Below, in pieces: positions 23,001 through 32,749 of a DNA stretch of 64,000 nt; position 1 is the stretch's first letter; each line of letters opens with the position of its first letter. Source of the stretch: Isoetes taiwanensis. Its lineage: Eukaryota; Streptophyta; Lycopodiopsida; Isoetales; Isoetaceae. The translations under genes were made by a program, and so were the position numbers. Where the stretch lies: the NCBI GenBank assembly GCA_021234155.1, contig JAJEKV010000032.1, positions 3,182,156-3,246,155 of the forward strand, in the 5' to 3' direction. The notes beneath the pieces are model-generated. The model was not told the DNA's origin. It saw only the letters and a list, made by a program, of their open reading frames with translations, and did no database searches.

Positions 23001-23700
23001 GTCTTCCTCGTTATAAAAACTAAAAGGGAAAACTACCAAACTACCCTTATGAGTTTTGTGTAATTACCAAAATGCCCTTATGAGTTTTAAAATTACCAAA
23101 ATGCCCCTACACACCTACTATACACAAGGGCATTTTGGTAATTTTGAAACTCATAAGGGTATTTTGGTAATTACACAAACTCATAAGGGTAGTTTGGTAG
23201 TTTTCCCAAACTAAAACAAGGTTCTGCGCACGGAGGGTCGCCCGCCAGTGGCCCAAGGGTGTGTTTGCTTGTTTTGGGTGGTCGAGGAGTTGCTTCAAGA
23301 ACAACCCACCATTGTCTTTGACCTGGCCCTAGAATGTGTTTTTAGGTGGTCGAGGAGGTGCTTCGAGAAGTCAGGAGCAGCCCACCATCATCTTTGACCA
23401 GGTCCGAGGATGTGCTTGCTTGTTTTTGGGTGGTCGAGGGGGGAGCTTTAGGAATAGCCCACCATTGTGGTCGAGGAGGTGCTTCAGGAATAGCCCACCC
23501 TCGTCTTTGACCCAACATTTCGTGGGGAAAGGGTCTGATAGTGCAAATCTTTACAGACCAATTTTATTAAGATTTGTCATGCATGTCTATTATTTGATGT
23601 TGCTTCTTGTGGAACGACGGACTCTTAGTAGCCAATGCATAGGTTACAGGGGCTAATTAAAATCCATAAGAAAATAGTAAGCTTTGCAACTGTCATAACA
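23001..23700 (+). repeat. Dispersed repeat, copy 2 (carries a MITE)
   Basis: Homologous to 17171-17570 but interrupted by the hairpin element at 23026-23207. The internal ~80-bp unit with GGTGGTCGAGGAG..GCTTC and AGCCCACC is present about five times here, more than in copy 1. Confidence 0.85.
23026..23207. mobile_element. 182-bp foldback MITE with 9-bp TSD
   Basis: Left arm 23026-23106 (GGGAAAACTACCAAACTACC...) and right arm 23128-23207 are inverted copies that differ at only about three positions, with a 21-nt loop. AAACTAAAA stands immediately outside both ends (23017-23025 and 23208-23216). A 9-bp duplication fits Mutator-type transposition. The homologous site near 17190 lacks the insert. 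Confidence 0.9.
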
Positions 23701-24880
23701 AAAATGATGGCTTAAAAGGATGGGCGCCTGATAAGAGGGTGGCTCATCAAGAAAGATTGCGGGCCTTGTATTCAATCTCACATCTTAGCATTCATGTAGT
23801 CAATGCCACAAATATTCAATCTCAAGTTGTTAGCATCGCAGTAATTTCCTAGTCAATCCTTATTGATTATTCAAAATTTGCCTAGTAGTGACTGGCTCAT
23901 TATTTATCTATCAGTTCAATTGTCTCAAAAATCAATACACCAAATGCTCTTCTTTAGTTCTGTCATCTGCTTGATTTGACTTGATTATCTGGTTCACTAA
24001 AAAGTCATGATTTCCTTCACCGATTGATTATATTTGGTTTCAAGTTGATCTCCCTAAATAAAAGGGTTGCTCCCCGAACTAAGTAGGGTCTTTATATCTT
24101 CTTGCCCATGTGATCTTTTATGAAGTCATTAGAATCCCTCCATGGCATGATAACTAAAACAACCCAAAGATATGTGCAGGCCACAAATATTAACATTTTG
24201 GATGTTGCCCCCAGCATGAGAGACAAGTTTATCAAAAACGAATGGCTTCTGTCTATGATCAAATTAAGAACTTCTTTCCTTTACTAGTTAGTATTTGAGC
24301 AAATATCTGCAATATTCCATACGAGCCCCACCTTATCTGTCTGCTAACAATAAGGATCTGGTGCGCTTTGATAGCATCTCTAGTAGAAATTATGTCATTA
24401 TATGCATAAACGGAGCCAAAGCTTTCGATTGTATACTGTTAGCTTTTTTCCAGCATAAAAAAATAACAAATTCTCCATTCACCAATTGTCTTGAAAGCTG
24501 CCATTAACTGCAAAACACAACAAAAAAGTATATTCTAATGGGGTGTAGTTTCGTCAAGAACCATATGATCCTCAGATGGTCACAATACGAGTCTTTCATG
24601 AACCATGTTATCAACCAAGTCAAAGAACTAAACGCCGTTGTCTTCTGCATGCTCCTCACTTCCTTATCATTTTCATCTCTTATTTTACCACATGAAAAGA
24701 TCACCAGAATTACATGAATTGCACTTTCATAATCACATTACAACATGTGCATTATTTATTACAGAATAAAAGGATGATATATTATGGAGTAGGCAAGAAT
24801 AGCCCTTGCCGTAGCTTACAGAGAAGGATGATCAGATAGCCAAAATAGAGAAAACAGAAATATCATATGATGCGTCTATA
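23701..24880. other. No supported gene; probable copia 3' LTR at right
   Basis: AT-rich sequence without domains. The right part should hold the 3' LTR of the neighbouring minus-strand copia element, but I could not place its outer end. Confidence 0.4.
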
Positions 24881-24881
24881 A

Positions 24882-27292
24882 TTAACCGTCATGCCCTTTG
24901 GGGTGACGTGGAATATAATGACTTGTTAAAGGACCTGTAAACAATCCTGTAACACTCCCACTTGTTGAAGGTCTAGCTGTATCTTCTTTGTCTTCATGTA
25001 TCTCTATCACTCCAAGAGCAGTCCTGTGCATCTCAAACTTGTCTCTGGCAAGAGGATTTGTGAATATATCCGCTACCATCTGCTCCGTACCAACAAACAT
25101 AAGTCCAAAAACTCCTTCATTAACCTGCTCCCTGATAGAATGATATTGAGTCTGTATATGTTTAGTTCGAGCATGATATCTTGGATTCCTTGTAAGTGCA
25201 ATGGACCCCTGATTATCACTCCATAAAATAGTCGGTCCTTCTACACTTTCATGATACAATCCTTCTAAAAGTCTTCTCAACCATGCTCCTTCTTTGGCTG
25301 CATGTGTGGCTGCCACATACTCAGCTTCCGTACTTGATAGTGCTATCATGCTTTGCTTCTTTGAACTCCAAGAAACTGATCCACTTCCAAGGCTGAAACA
25401 ATATCCAGACGTGGACTTCCTAGTATCAGAATCCCCGCCCAACCAGCGTCAATGTATCCTACAAGCCACATCTTCTCTCTTCCTTCAAAGCATAACCCAA
25501 AGTGCACTGTTCCTTTCAGATACCTCATAATCCGTTTCACACTTTGCCAATGTAATGCTCCAGGATTATCCATAAACTGTGAAGTGACTCCCACTGCATA
25601 TGAAAGATCAAACCATTGCATAAATAAGGCTGCCAACCACCTGACAATAAGGGACTGATCTCATATTCTCTTGCTCTTCTGAACTCTTTGGCGAATCATC
25701 TCTAGACAATTTCAGACCTGTTTCCATGGGCGTACTAACAGGCTTACAACTATCCATGCCAAAGCGTACAAGCATGTCTTGAATATAACGGCTTTGAGAC
25801 ATAATAAGTTGCTTTCTCCCCCTGTCTCGAAGCACCTGTATTCCAAGACAAGAATGGATCTCACCTAAATCTGTCATGTCAAATCTGGAGCTGAGCTGCT
25901 TCTTCAAGTTCTCCAATGATGCCAAATTGTTGCTTACTAGAATACAATCATCGACATATAGAGCAACAATGATAAAACAATGGGTGCCTTGCTAACGCAC
26001 ATAAACATTAGAATCTGCCCCATTTCTTTCAAAGCCCAATGATGCAAGATACCCATCCATAAGCTAGGAGACTGTAGTCTGGGAGACTGTTTTAGGCCAT
26101 AGATGGCACGATTCAGTTTACATATTAGCTTGGCAGACCCTAATTGCACATATATCTCTGTCTGGTTCATATAGATGTCTTCATCTAGTTCTCCATTCAA
26201 GAATGCGGTCTTGACGTCTATCTGATGGACTTCAAGATCAACGGCTGCTGCTAATTCAATAAAACTCGAATGGAGACCATTTTAACAACCGGGAAAAAAG
26301 TTTCAGTGAAGTCCAAACCCTCAACTTGTGTAAACCCCCGGGCTACTAAACGCGCCTTAAACCGTTCAATTGTGCCATCAGATTTATATTTAACCTTGAA
26401 GAGCCATTTACAACTTACAAGTTTGCGTCCTTGAGGCAATGGAACGAGGCGCCAAGTGTTATTCTTTTGCAAGGAGTCAAATTCTGCATCAGCAGCAGCT
26501 CTCCATTCATCGGCATACATTCCTGACATAGCTTCTGCAAAAGAATTAGGTTCAAGAACAACAGGATCAGCATGTGCCATGTACAACCACTTTCTCTTGG
26601 ATTGGGAAATGGATGCTTTTGCTGCTACAGTTGGCTTCGTCACACGACCAGCTCTTGTAACATATGGTTCAGTACGTACTTCAGTTTTGGATGAGCCACT
26701 TTGCTTGGATGTGCTCCCAGCGACATGTGCTCCCATTTGATGGAAGCCGGGTGCTAGATTTGGACCTGTTAAGAATGGGCGTTGAGGCCCAAAATCTGGA
26801 CCAACTTCCTGCTCATCAGTGGATTCCACATGCTGATCGTTAGCTTCAAGATATGCGTCCTATCCATTTCTTCTAAGATCACTGCACTAGTACCAATAGA
26901 AGAAGGAACTACTGCCGCTTGAAGAAGATCCTTGTAGATGAGGTGTTCTCGGAAATTTACATCTCTACAATAGAAGAATCGATGATCTTCCATTGAATAT
27001 AATCTGTAACCTCTTTCAGCTTCTCCATCCGACAAAGATTGTAGTTTGTGCTTTAAAATCCAATTTATTCTGTTTCTCTTTTGGAATATACGCATAGGTT
27101 AGACATCCAAATATCCGCATCTTCTCAATATTTGGCTTCTTGTTTGTCCAAATTTCCTCAGGAGACTTCCCATGGCTGTACGCCATCACTTGATTCCTTA
27201 TGTATGCTGTTGTTGCTAAAGCGTCTCCCCAGAATGTCTTTGGAAGACCTGAATATGCCAACATACATCTTGTTGCCTCCACTAGTGTCCTA
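24882..27292 (-). mobile_element. Decayed Ty1/copia pol (integrase C-terminus, RT, RNase H)
   Basis: In minus-strand order: integrase C-terminus (27016-27282, RTLVEATRCMLAYSGLPKTF, then FWGDALATTAYIRNQ), a linker, reverse transcriptase (26251-26829, NNTWRLVPLPQGRKLVSCKW, then ARLVARGFTQ; 25937-26200 with AIYGLKQSPR; the YVDD motif near 25950), then RT end and RNase H (24882-25925; [20 protein letters not shown], then WLRRLL). This is the IN-RT-RH order of copia. Frameshifts split it into at least six pieces. Gag, protease and the catalytic part of integrase are missing because a CACTA-type end begins at 27293. Confidence 0.9.
24945..24966 (-). other. Copia polypurine tract and LTR start
   Basis: On the minus strand, AACAAGTGGGAG is followed by TGTTACAGGATTG. 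A purine tract next to TGTT is the usual junction between copia internal sequence and the 3' LTR, placing the LTR start at 24954. Confidence 0.6.
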
Positions 27293-27303
27293 CACTACAA
27301 AAA
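27293..27303 (+). mobile_element. CACTA-type transposon terminus
   Basis: CACTACAAAAA begins at 27293 inside the copia integrase, directly after TCCTA. This is the canonical terminal inverted repeat of plant En/Spm (CACTA) elements. Copia homology stops at this base. The expected mate (TTTTTGTAGTG) and 3-bp TSD were not found further right, so the far end may be deleted or beyond recognition. Confidence 0.65.
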
Positions 27304-27309
27304 TCTTGC

Positions 27310-27935
27310 TCCATATCGACGTCTATAACGATGTCCAGACATCGTTTAATCGTCGATGACCGTCGACTAAACGTCGATAAACGACGCCTGTAACGACGTG
27401 CGCACGTCGTTTTACGTCCAGACGGCGTCGTTATTCACGTCGCAACCGCGGCGTCGTTAAGCGACAACGGCTCGTCGTTTAACGACCAATATAACACGTG
27501 GCTGCTGACACGCGGCCGGGCGGCCAGCGGAGCGTTGTCAGCGCGGCCGCTGATGTGGCTGACGAGCTGGCGACGTCGTTCGTCGATGCAAACGACACGT
27601 CGGCTGCCACTGCGCACGTTCCAGCGCGGCGTCGCCAGCGCAACCGCTGACGTGGCAGACGTGCTGGCAACGTCGTTCAGCGATGGGATCTGACGTGGCG
27701 GGCCACTGTGTCAGCTGACGTGGGGTGCTTCGCCAGCACGCACGCTGACGTGGCGACACGTCACTTTTGTCGTTGAACGACGCCAAGAACACATGGCTGC
27801 CACGCGACAGTGTGACGTCAGCGACGTGGCCGTGCCAGCTCATCTTTCGCCACTGACGTGGCGACCGCCATCTCTGTCGTTTAACAACGTTATGGACATG
27901 TGGCAGCCACGTGGAAACGTCGTTCAACGACGTCA
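27310..27935. repeat. CpG-dense subterminal array of palindrome CGTCGTTnAACGACG
   Basis: Near-copies of CGTCGTTnAACGACG lie at 27371, 27451, 27472, 27670, 27767, 27874 and 27917; the last is perfect. AACGACGTGCGCACGTCGTT at 27391-27410 is a perfect 20-bp palindrome. From 27472 to 27874 the sites recur every ~97-107 bp (27472, 27573, 27670, 27767, 27874) within a diverged tandem unit rich in CTGACGTGGC. GC and CpG content are far above the flanks. CACTA elements carry repeated transposase-binding sites subterminally, which fits. Confidence 0.75.
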
Positions 27936-28096
27936 ATCATACAGACCCAGTCTTATTGGCACTATAGCTGCCACTTGCTTCGTCGTACCTCGCCCTCAAA
28001 GCTGCCGCTGTTCTACCTACCCCTTTCTTTGATAATATGTTGGCCTTCAAACACTGCAATGCAACACAAGGTCTTAGTCCACGTGGCGTCATCTAA

Positions 28097-28523
28097 TTAT
28101 ATGACTACATGGGAGAGATGATGTACTTCAAATGCCTCATCAGTCCACCCTAGAGGTTTTGCCACTTCCTCTATCGAGACTCCTGCAGCTTCTGCCAATT
28201 CTATCAGCTGCTTCTTCTAATTACCTCTGCAAAATATAAATAAAATATGAGTACAATGAGGTGATCATGAAGAACGAAGGAGCCTAATACCTGGTGGCTT
28301 TAACATGTCTACCACAATGTGAAACAACCTCCCTCCATGAGATGTCTCCTGACGTGAGCTCGAGATATTCTTCTTCTAAAGCCGTTTTGATCCTCTCTTT
28401 TTTCGCATCAAATGCTCCCGAGTTCCATTCACCCTAATTGTGGACGTTTTGGCAAATGTTATTTGTGACACTATTAACATGATTCCAAAAATTATCGCCA
28501 TCTGCAGTGGTCCTTCGCGGCAT
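28097..28523 (-). pseudogene. Two-exon DNA-binding-like protein with two in-frame TAGs
   Basis: Start ATG at 28523; exon 1 28291-28523, intron 28227-28290 (GTATTA...TTTTGCAG), exon 2 28097-28226, TAA end. The exon phases fit exactly (AG|A). The 120-residue frame is interrupted by TAG at 28434-28436 and 28217-28219 and by no other stop. Visible parts are MPRRTTADGDNFWNHVNSV at the start, ISWREVVSHCGRHVKA (resembling a SANT/trihelix helix) and LIELAEAAGVSIEEVAKPLG (helix-turn-helix-like). I do not recognise the family. Its place next to the subterminal array suggests a TNPA-like site-binding role; that is inference. Confidence 0.45.
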
Positions 28524-28673
28524 CTTCTTTAAAAGACTACACTCAACATACGACTAACATATGAATATGTGTTAGTGAACAAAAAAAGGCATAATTCAAG
28601 ATGAACTCACTCATAGTCAAAGACATGCTGACGTGCAGGTGGTGCACGATCTTTAATAGAGCTTGAAGAGGAA

Positions 28674-29286
28674 TTACGTCCACGGGAACGTGAACGACGG
28701 TCGGTGCTCTTTCGTGGGGCGTACTATCTCCTCGTCCTCAGGAATGGGCCTAGGAAATTCCGAAGGAGTGCATGAGCTATGACGAGCAGGTTCATAGTCG
28801 GACCTCTGCCTACTTTGTTGAATAGCCCTGTGCGCAATCTCCCATTCTTCGGGCGTCATCGTGCTTTGCAATTCATTCCACCTATCTTCAGGGCGGGCGC
28901 CTCGTTGATATCTCGGAGTTCCCTACTCTTCGTCTTGCTCCTCATCGTGACGATTTTTTCTTCTTCTTCTAGAAGAAAAAGACCCGCCCACAACCACGAC
29001 GACGAACACCATGCATATGACAAAAAAGAATATGTCCCATTTACACGCTACATTTAAAAACATTTATTAGAACGTTAAAAATAAATGGTTAGCTTATATC
29101 TTATCCTAGAAAATAATCCATACCAAATCCGCACAATGGTGGAGGTGGCGGTAGTGGCGAGCTATACCCGAACGACCAACCTCGCCTCTTAAGGGCCTTC
29201 GCAGGTTTAGGGCCGTCCATAAGGCTACCAATCCAGTAAAGAAATAAATTTGTCAACCCAAGATATGCCATCGTGCCGCAGCCCAT
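28674..29286 (-). pseudogene. Two-exon membrane/basic protein with one in-frame TAG
   Basis: Exon 1 29124-29286 from ATG, intron 29048-29123 (GTATGG...AAATGTAG), exon 2 28674-29047. Phases fit (G|CG), giving 178 codons broken only by TAG at 28923-28925. The protein has a hydrophobic start (MAYLGLTNLFLYWIGSL), a Pro run, a strong membrane helix (IFFFVICMVFVVVVVGG), a basic cluster RRRRKNRH with an acidic tail, then TPEEWEIAHRAIQQSRQRSD. Function unknown. An alternative is that only the exon 2 part is coding. Confidence 0.4.
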
Positions 29287-29493
29287 GATTGCTGGATATA
29301 TGCAAAAACTTGTAAGTTATTTATATGGAGTGTGATGAATAACATAGTAGGAAAGCAAGAAATGTTAGCAACATGGGAAGTTCATTACAAAACATTGGAA
29401 TTTGTATAATTAAAAGTGTCTTTATATATTTGGTTATTAGACAATTAAAAAAAATTACTATTCTTAAACATGGCAAGATATACAATGTTTTAT

Positions 29494-31056
29494 TCATTCT
29501 TTGAGCTGTGACAACAACAGTTTTGACATCTCCAAGGCATCCATGCACTTCATGTGTCGTCTTTGTCTCACAATCATGGTAGAAGATATTCCAACACTTT
29601 GTAAGGCTACAACTTCAGAAGCTTTGGGTCGTTTCGAGAATACGTCTTCACATGGGGACATCATTCTTGGCCTTTGCTCCTCCAACTTGTCAAGACGTCG
29701 TTGGTACACATGGGTTGAATTAATCCATTGGACATTGTTGTTATTATTAAACCACTCCATTCGTCGCATAGCTTGCACGAAGTCAAGAAGCATCTCATAA
29801 ATATATCCCAATGCATAGACATCATGAATTTCGTGTCCCCATACACGATCATCATCCTTTGATTTCTCAAACACAGTTTCCTCTAACCATGGATATTTTG
29901 CTTGTCCATCCGAAAGTAAGTACCGACACTTCTACAAGGGACGACGCTCTTTGGCGTAAAAATGAATTCCATTGTCCCAATCACCAATGGCCACCCACAC
30001 ATTTTGGTACTCATCATCAAAATGTAATTTGACTCTCTTGCAATTAAGCTTTGTGTGAGTGAAGTGGCGTTTGTGGATCTCAACGACACCTTCTGCTAGG
30101 GCAAGAGCTATCTCTGGAACATACTGATATACAACTCGCATTTTGCTCCTAAGTTCAGCGCCTATGTGTTTGTCAGTTCTTCTTGGCGCTCTAGCAATTG
30201 CATTTGACCATCTTCTAAAACGTGACAGGTTATTAGGTAAATAGTCAAACAAGTGTGCAAGTGTCTCTCCATTCATGAATGGTAAAATCACCATTGGCCC
30301 TATGGTATCCCAACTAGAGCTAGCAACTTCATATGCAAGTCCAATGGATGTAGCCAAAGCAGGATGCGGGCTCTTGAAGCGTATGTATCTTTGAGCCATC
30401 TCATATGTCTCTGCCCTATCTTCGCCCTTGAAAATCCATCCATTGTATAGCTCATCATCTTGGAAGTGTTGTGTTCCGTTGATCTTGATTTGATACGTGT
30501 GATGAGTTGGTTTCTCTTCAATAAGGCGTATCACATCCACGGCCTCTGCGGGTATGGGATCAACAAAGATTGATGTGTTCAAGTGATTCTCCAAAGAAAA
30601 GTGGGGCTTGCTAGGCCCTGCTCCACTAGAGCTTCCCCCCTGATGCAAAGCATTTTTAATTACCTCCAACTGACGTGCATTGAGATCCGCAATGATGTTC
30701 TTGTGATCTGCACATCGCTTCTTTGAGGAATTCCATGAAGCTACCCATTCCTTGACACGAGCCTCGGCATTGGGACTTTTAAGCTGCACTGAATGCTTCA
30801 AACATGACTTCAATTCGTCCATGGGGTTTCCAATCATTGACTTTACATGTGTGTCAAGGAGAGAAGTCAACATTTCTTCCTGGTCTGGCCATTTTTGTGC
30901 TAACTCAAATTGGCACTGGTCGACACGTTGACCAGTTTGCATCTCTCGGTCGGGACTTTCGTTAGCACATATCTCATTTATGAGCACGCGTCTAATCTCA
31001 CTAAACATTTGTGTCTTCACACTCGGGGCCATACCTACAAACCAATTTAGATTCAT
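29494..31056 (-). pseudogene. Pseudokinase-like protein interrupted by one TAG
   Basis: A 521-codon frame whose only internal stop is TAG at 29932-29934; start at 31056 or the next Met at 31032. The N-terminal ~150 residues are unrecognised and helical. The remainder follows a protein-kinase fold: MVILPFMNGETLAHLF (hinge-like), ALALAEGVVEIHKRHFTHTK (catalytic-loop position), VAIGDWDNGI (DFG position), then after the TAG DVYALGYIYEMLL (helix F) and KRPKASEVVAL (helix I). The HRD aspartate is replaced (HTK) and DFG reads DWD, so catalysis is unlikely. It lies between the CACTA-type end and a tandem repeat, as a passenger or element-encoded gene. Relation to a host kinase family is unknown. Confidence 0.6.
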
Positions 31057-31339
31057 TAATCTTACTTTGTGACTTTTTTCAAACCTTCATTACGAATCTT
31101 TACCTACTTTCTTAAGAGTTAGTTTCCCTTTTAAATTTTTTTTAAAAAACCAACTATTGAAATTTTTTCTTGCTCTTAACCACCCCACATTAGTGTTTCT
31201 TTGACATCCCTAACATTTTTAAAAAACAACATTCTTAACTAGAAACCCGAAAATCAATAATGCGATTTTTTCAAAACCCTAACTGACTCAGCCTTTTATT
31301 TTTCCTTTTTGTTTAAAATTTGAAGAAACAAACAAGATA

Positions 31340-31765
31340 TAAAACAGGAGGTGCTATGGACCCGGTAGACATGGTCTTCTCCACTCAAGGTGGAGCCAAC
31401 CATGCCCTTGTCCAAGCCGTTGGTGAAGGTAATAAATTAAATAGAGAATGGAGCCGGTACACCAAGTCCTCTCCACTCAAGGTGGAGCCGACCATGCCCT
31501 TGTCCAATCCCGTAAAGATTCCTATTTATTAATATATTAATAAACAAATAAATAAGAGTAGGCGGTGAGCTTGAACCCGGAACACCTAGTCCCCTCCACT
31601 CAAGGCGGAGCCGACCATGCCCTTGTCCAAGTCTCCCCAATTTTTTTCTAAACTAAATACATTAATCAATAAAATTACAAGAGTAAACGGTGAGCTTGGA
31701 CCCGGAACACCTAGCCCCCTCCACTCAAGGTGGAGTCGACCATGCCCTTGTCCAAGTCTCCCCAA
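31340..31765 (-). repeat. Four tandem tRNA-like (SINE-like) units
   Basis: Copies lie near 31358, 31452, 31566 and 31691. On the minus strand each reads GACAAGGGCATGGTCGGCTC, then TGAGTGGAGGGGACTAGGTG, then TTCCGGGTTCAAGCTCACC in the better copies. GGGCATGGTCGG resembles a pol III A box and GGTTCAAGCTC a B box about 33 bp later. Spacers are AT-rich and unrelated in length. A dimer/tetramer of a tRNA-derived SINE is possible; a plain tandem repeat is the alternative. Confidence 0.5.
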
Positions 31766-31935
31766 GTTTTTTTTTTTAACCTAAATAAAACATTAAAATT
31801 TTATTCTCCTATTTAAACTCAAATTCTTACCTAGAATGTCTACGAGTTGCGAAAATCGATTTCCAAGCGCAACGCATTTTGTTATGAGTGTACATGCAAA
31901 AAAAAAAAAAGGCATTCAATAATTAGAAAACTTAC

Positions 31936-31939
31936 ATAA

Positions 31940-31975
<36 letters not shown>
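31936..31975 (+). repeat. Poly(A) tract
   Basis: About 37 nearly uninterrupted A residues. It is followed by a short duplication, AAAGACCATTnACATTAAAA. It may mark a retroposon tail. Confidence 0.85.
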
Positions 31976-31976
<1 letters not shown>

Positions 31977-32454
31977 CCATTCACATTAAAAAGACCATTG
32001 ACATTAAAACTATCTATCTTGTTAATTTGGAATTTTCCGGTTTGGCTAAAAAGGTAAGACTTTAAGTCTAAGTCTACATCGGAAAGTATGGCAAGATGGA
32101 ACAATTCGCAGCACCAAAGGAACAAAAGCCAACTTCGACATCACCTTAAGCGGAGCAAAGTTAAGCATCGGCGCCGAAGTTATCAGCGACAAGTATGACC
32201 TCATAGTAGACATGGAATAATTAAAACCCGGCTAAAGGAATAATTGATTGCCGTGAGCAAGAGATGTCCATCCTAGTACCAAATGGCAACCACCTTGCAA
32301 TTAAAGTTAAGGAAGTCATTTCAGTCATGCAAGGCATGATGTCACCCAAAAAGCTAGGTAAGTACATTAAAAGAGATGAGGTCACATATACCCAAGGGGG
32401 TGTCACCTTGTGGAAACCGTCAAAACCACGTGCATCAATGGGAGGGGGCAATTT

Positions 32455-32650
32455 TTTACCCTTTTTCGTATGTATACTAGGGGTCATAGGGGTTTTGGGA
32501 TATTATTCTAGTTGTAAAACCATACGGAAAGGGGTCAAATTTGCCTATCAGAAACACGTATACTAGGGATTTTTCGGTTACCCTATGCACACAGGTGGCA
32601 TATCCCTTATAAAGAAGGTGGATCCCCCAGGCATATACCATAAGCTGTAA
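32455..32650 (+). repeat. Dispersed TATA-bearing repeat, diverged copy
   Basis: It contains ATGCACACAGGTGGCATATC, then CCTTATAAAGAAGGTGGATC, then CCCCAGG, a diverged form of the module near 41115 and 9540. Upstream, 32264-32566 is an open frame with a hydrophobic segment (FLPFFVCILGVIGVLGYY) that I cannot assign. Confidence 0.5.
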
Positions 32651-32749
32651 GTTGTCGACCCCGATTGCAAGTATATAAAGGAAGACCTTAGTTTCAATCA
32701 GTTATCTAAGGCAATTGTGATCTAATTAAAGAGCTTCATGACATCCTTT

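Noticed and set aside
27435-28121. Several overlapping frames in the CpG-rich array
   Set aside because: GC-rich sequence with few stops in all frames; repeats explain them and no domain is visible.
32264-32566. Small membrane protein frame with one hydrophobic helix
   Set aside because: It overlaps a dispersed repeat, has no homologue I know, and its start and end are unsupported.
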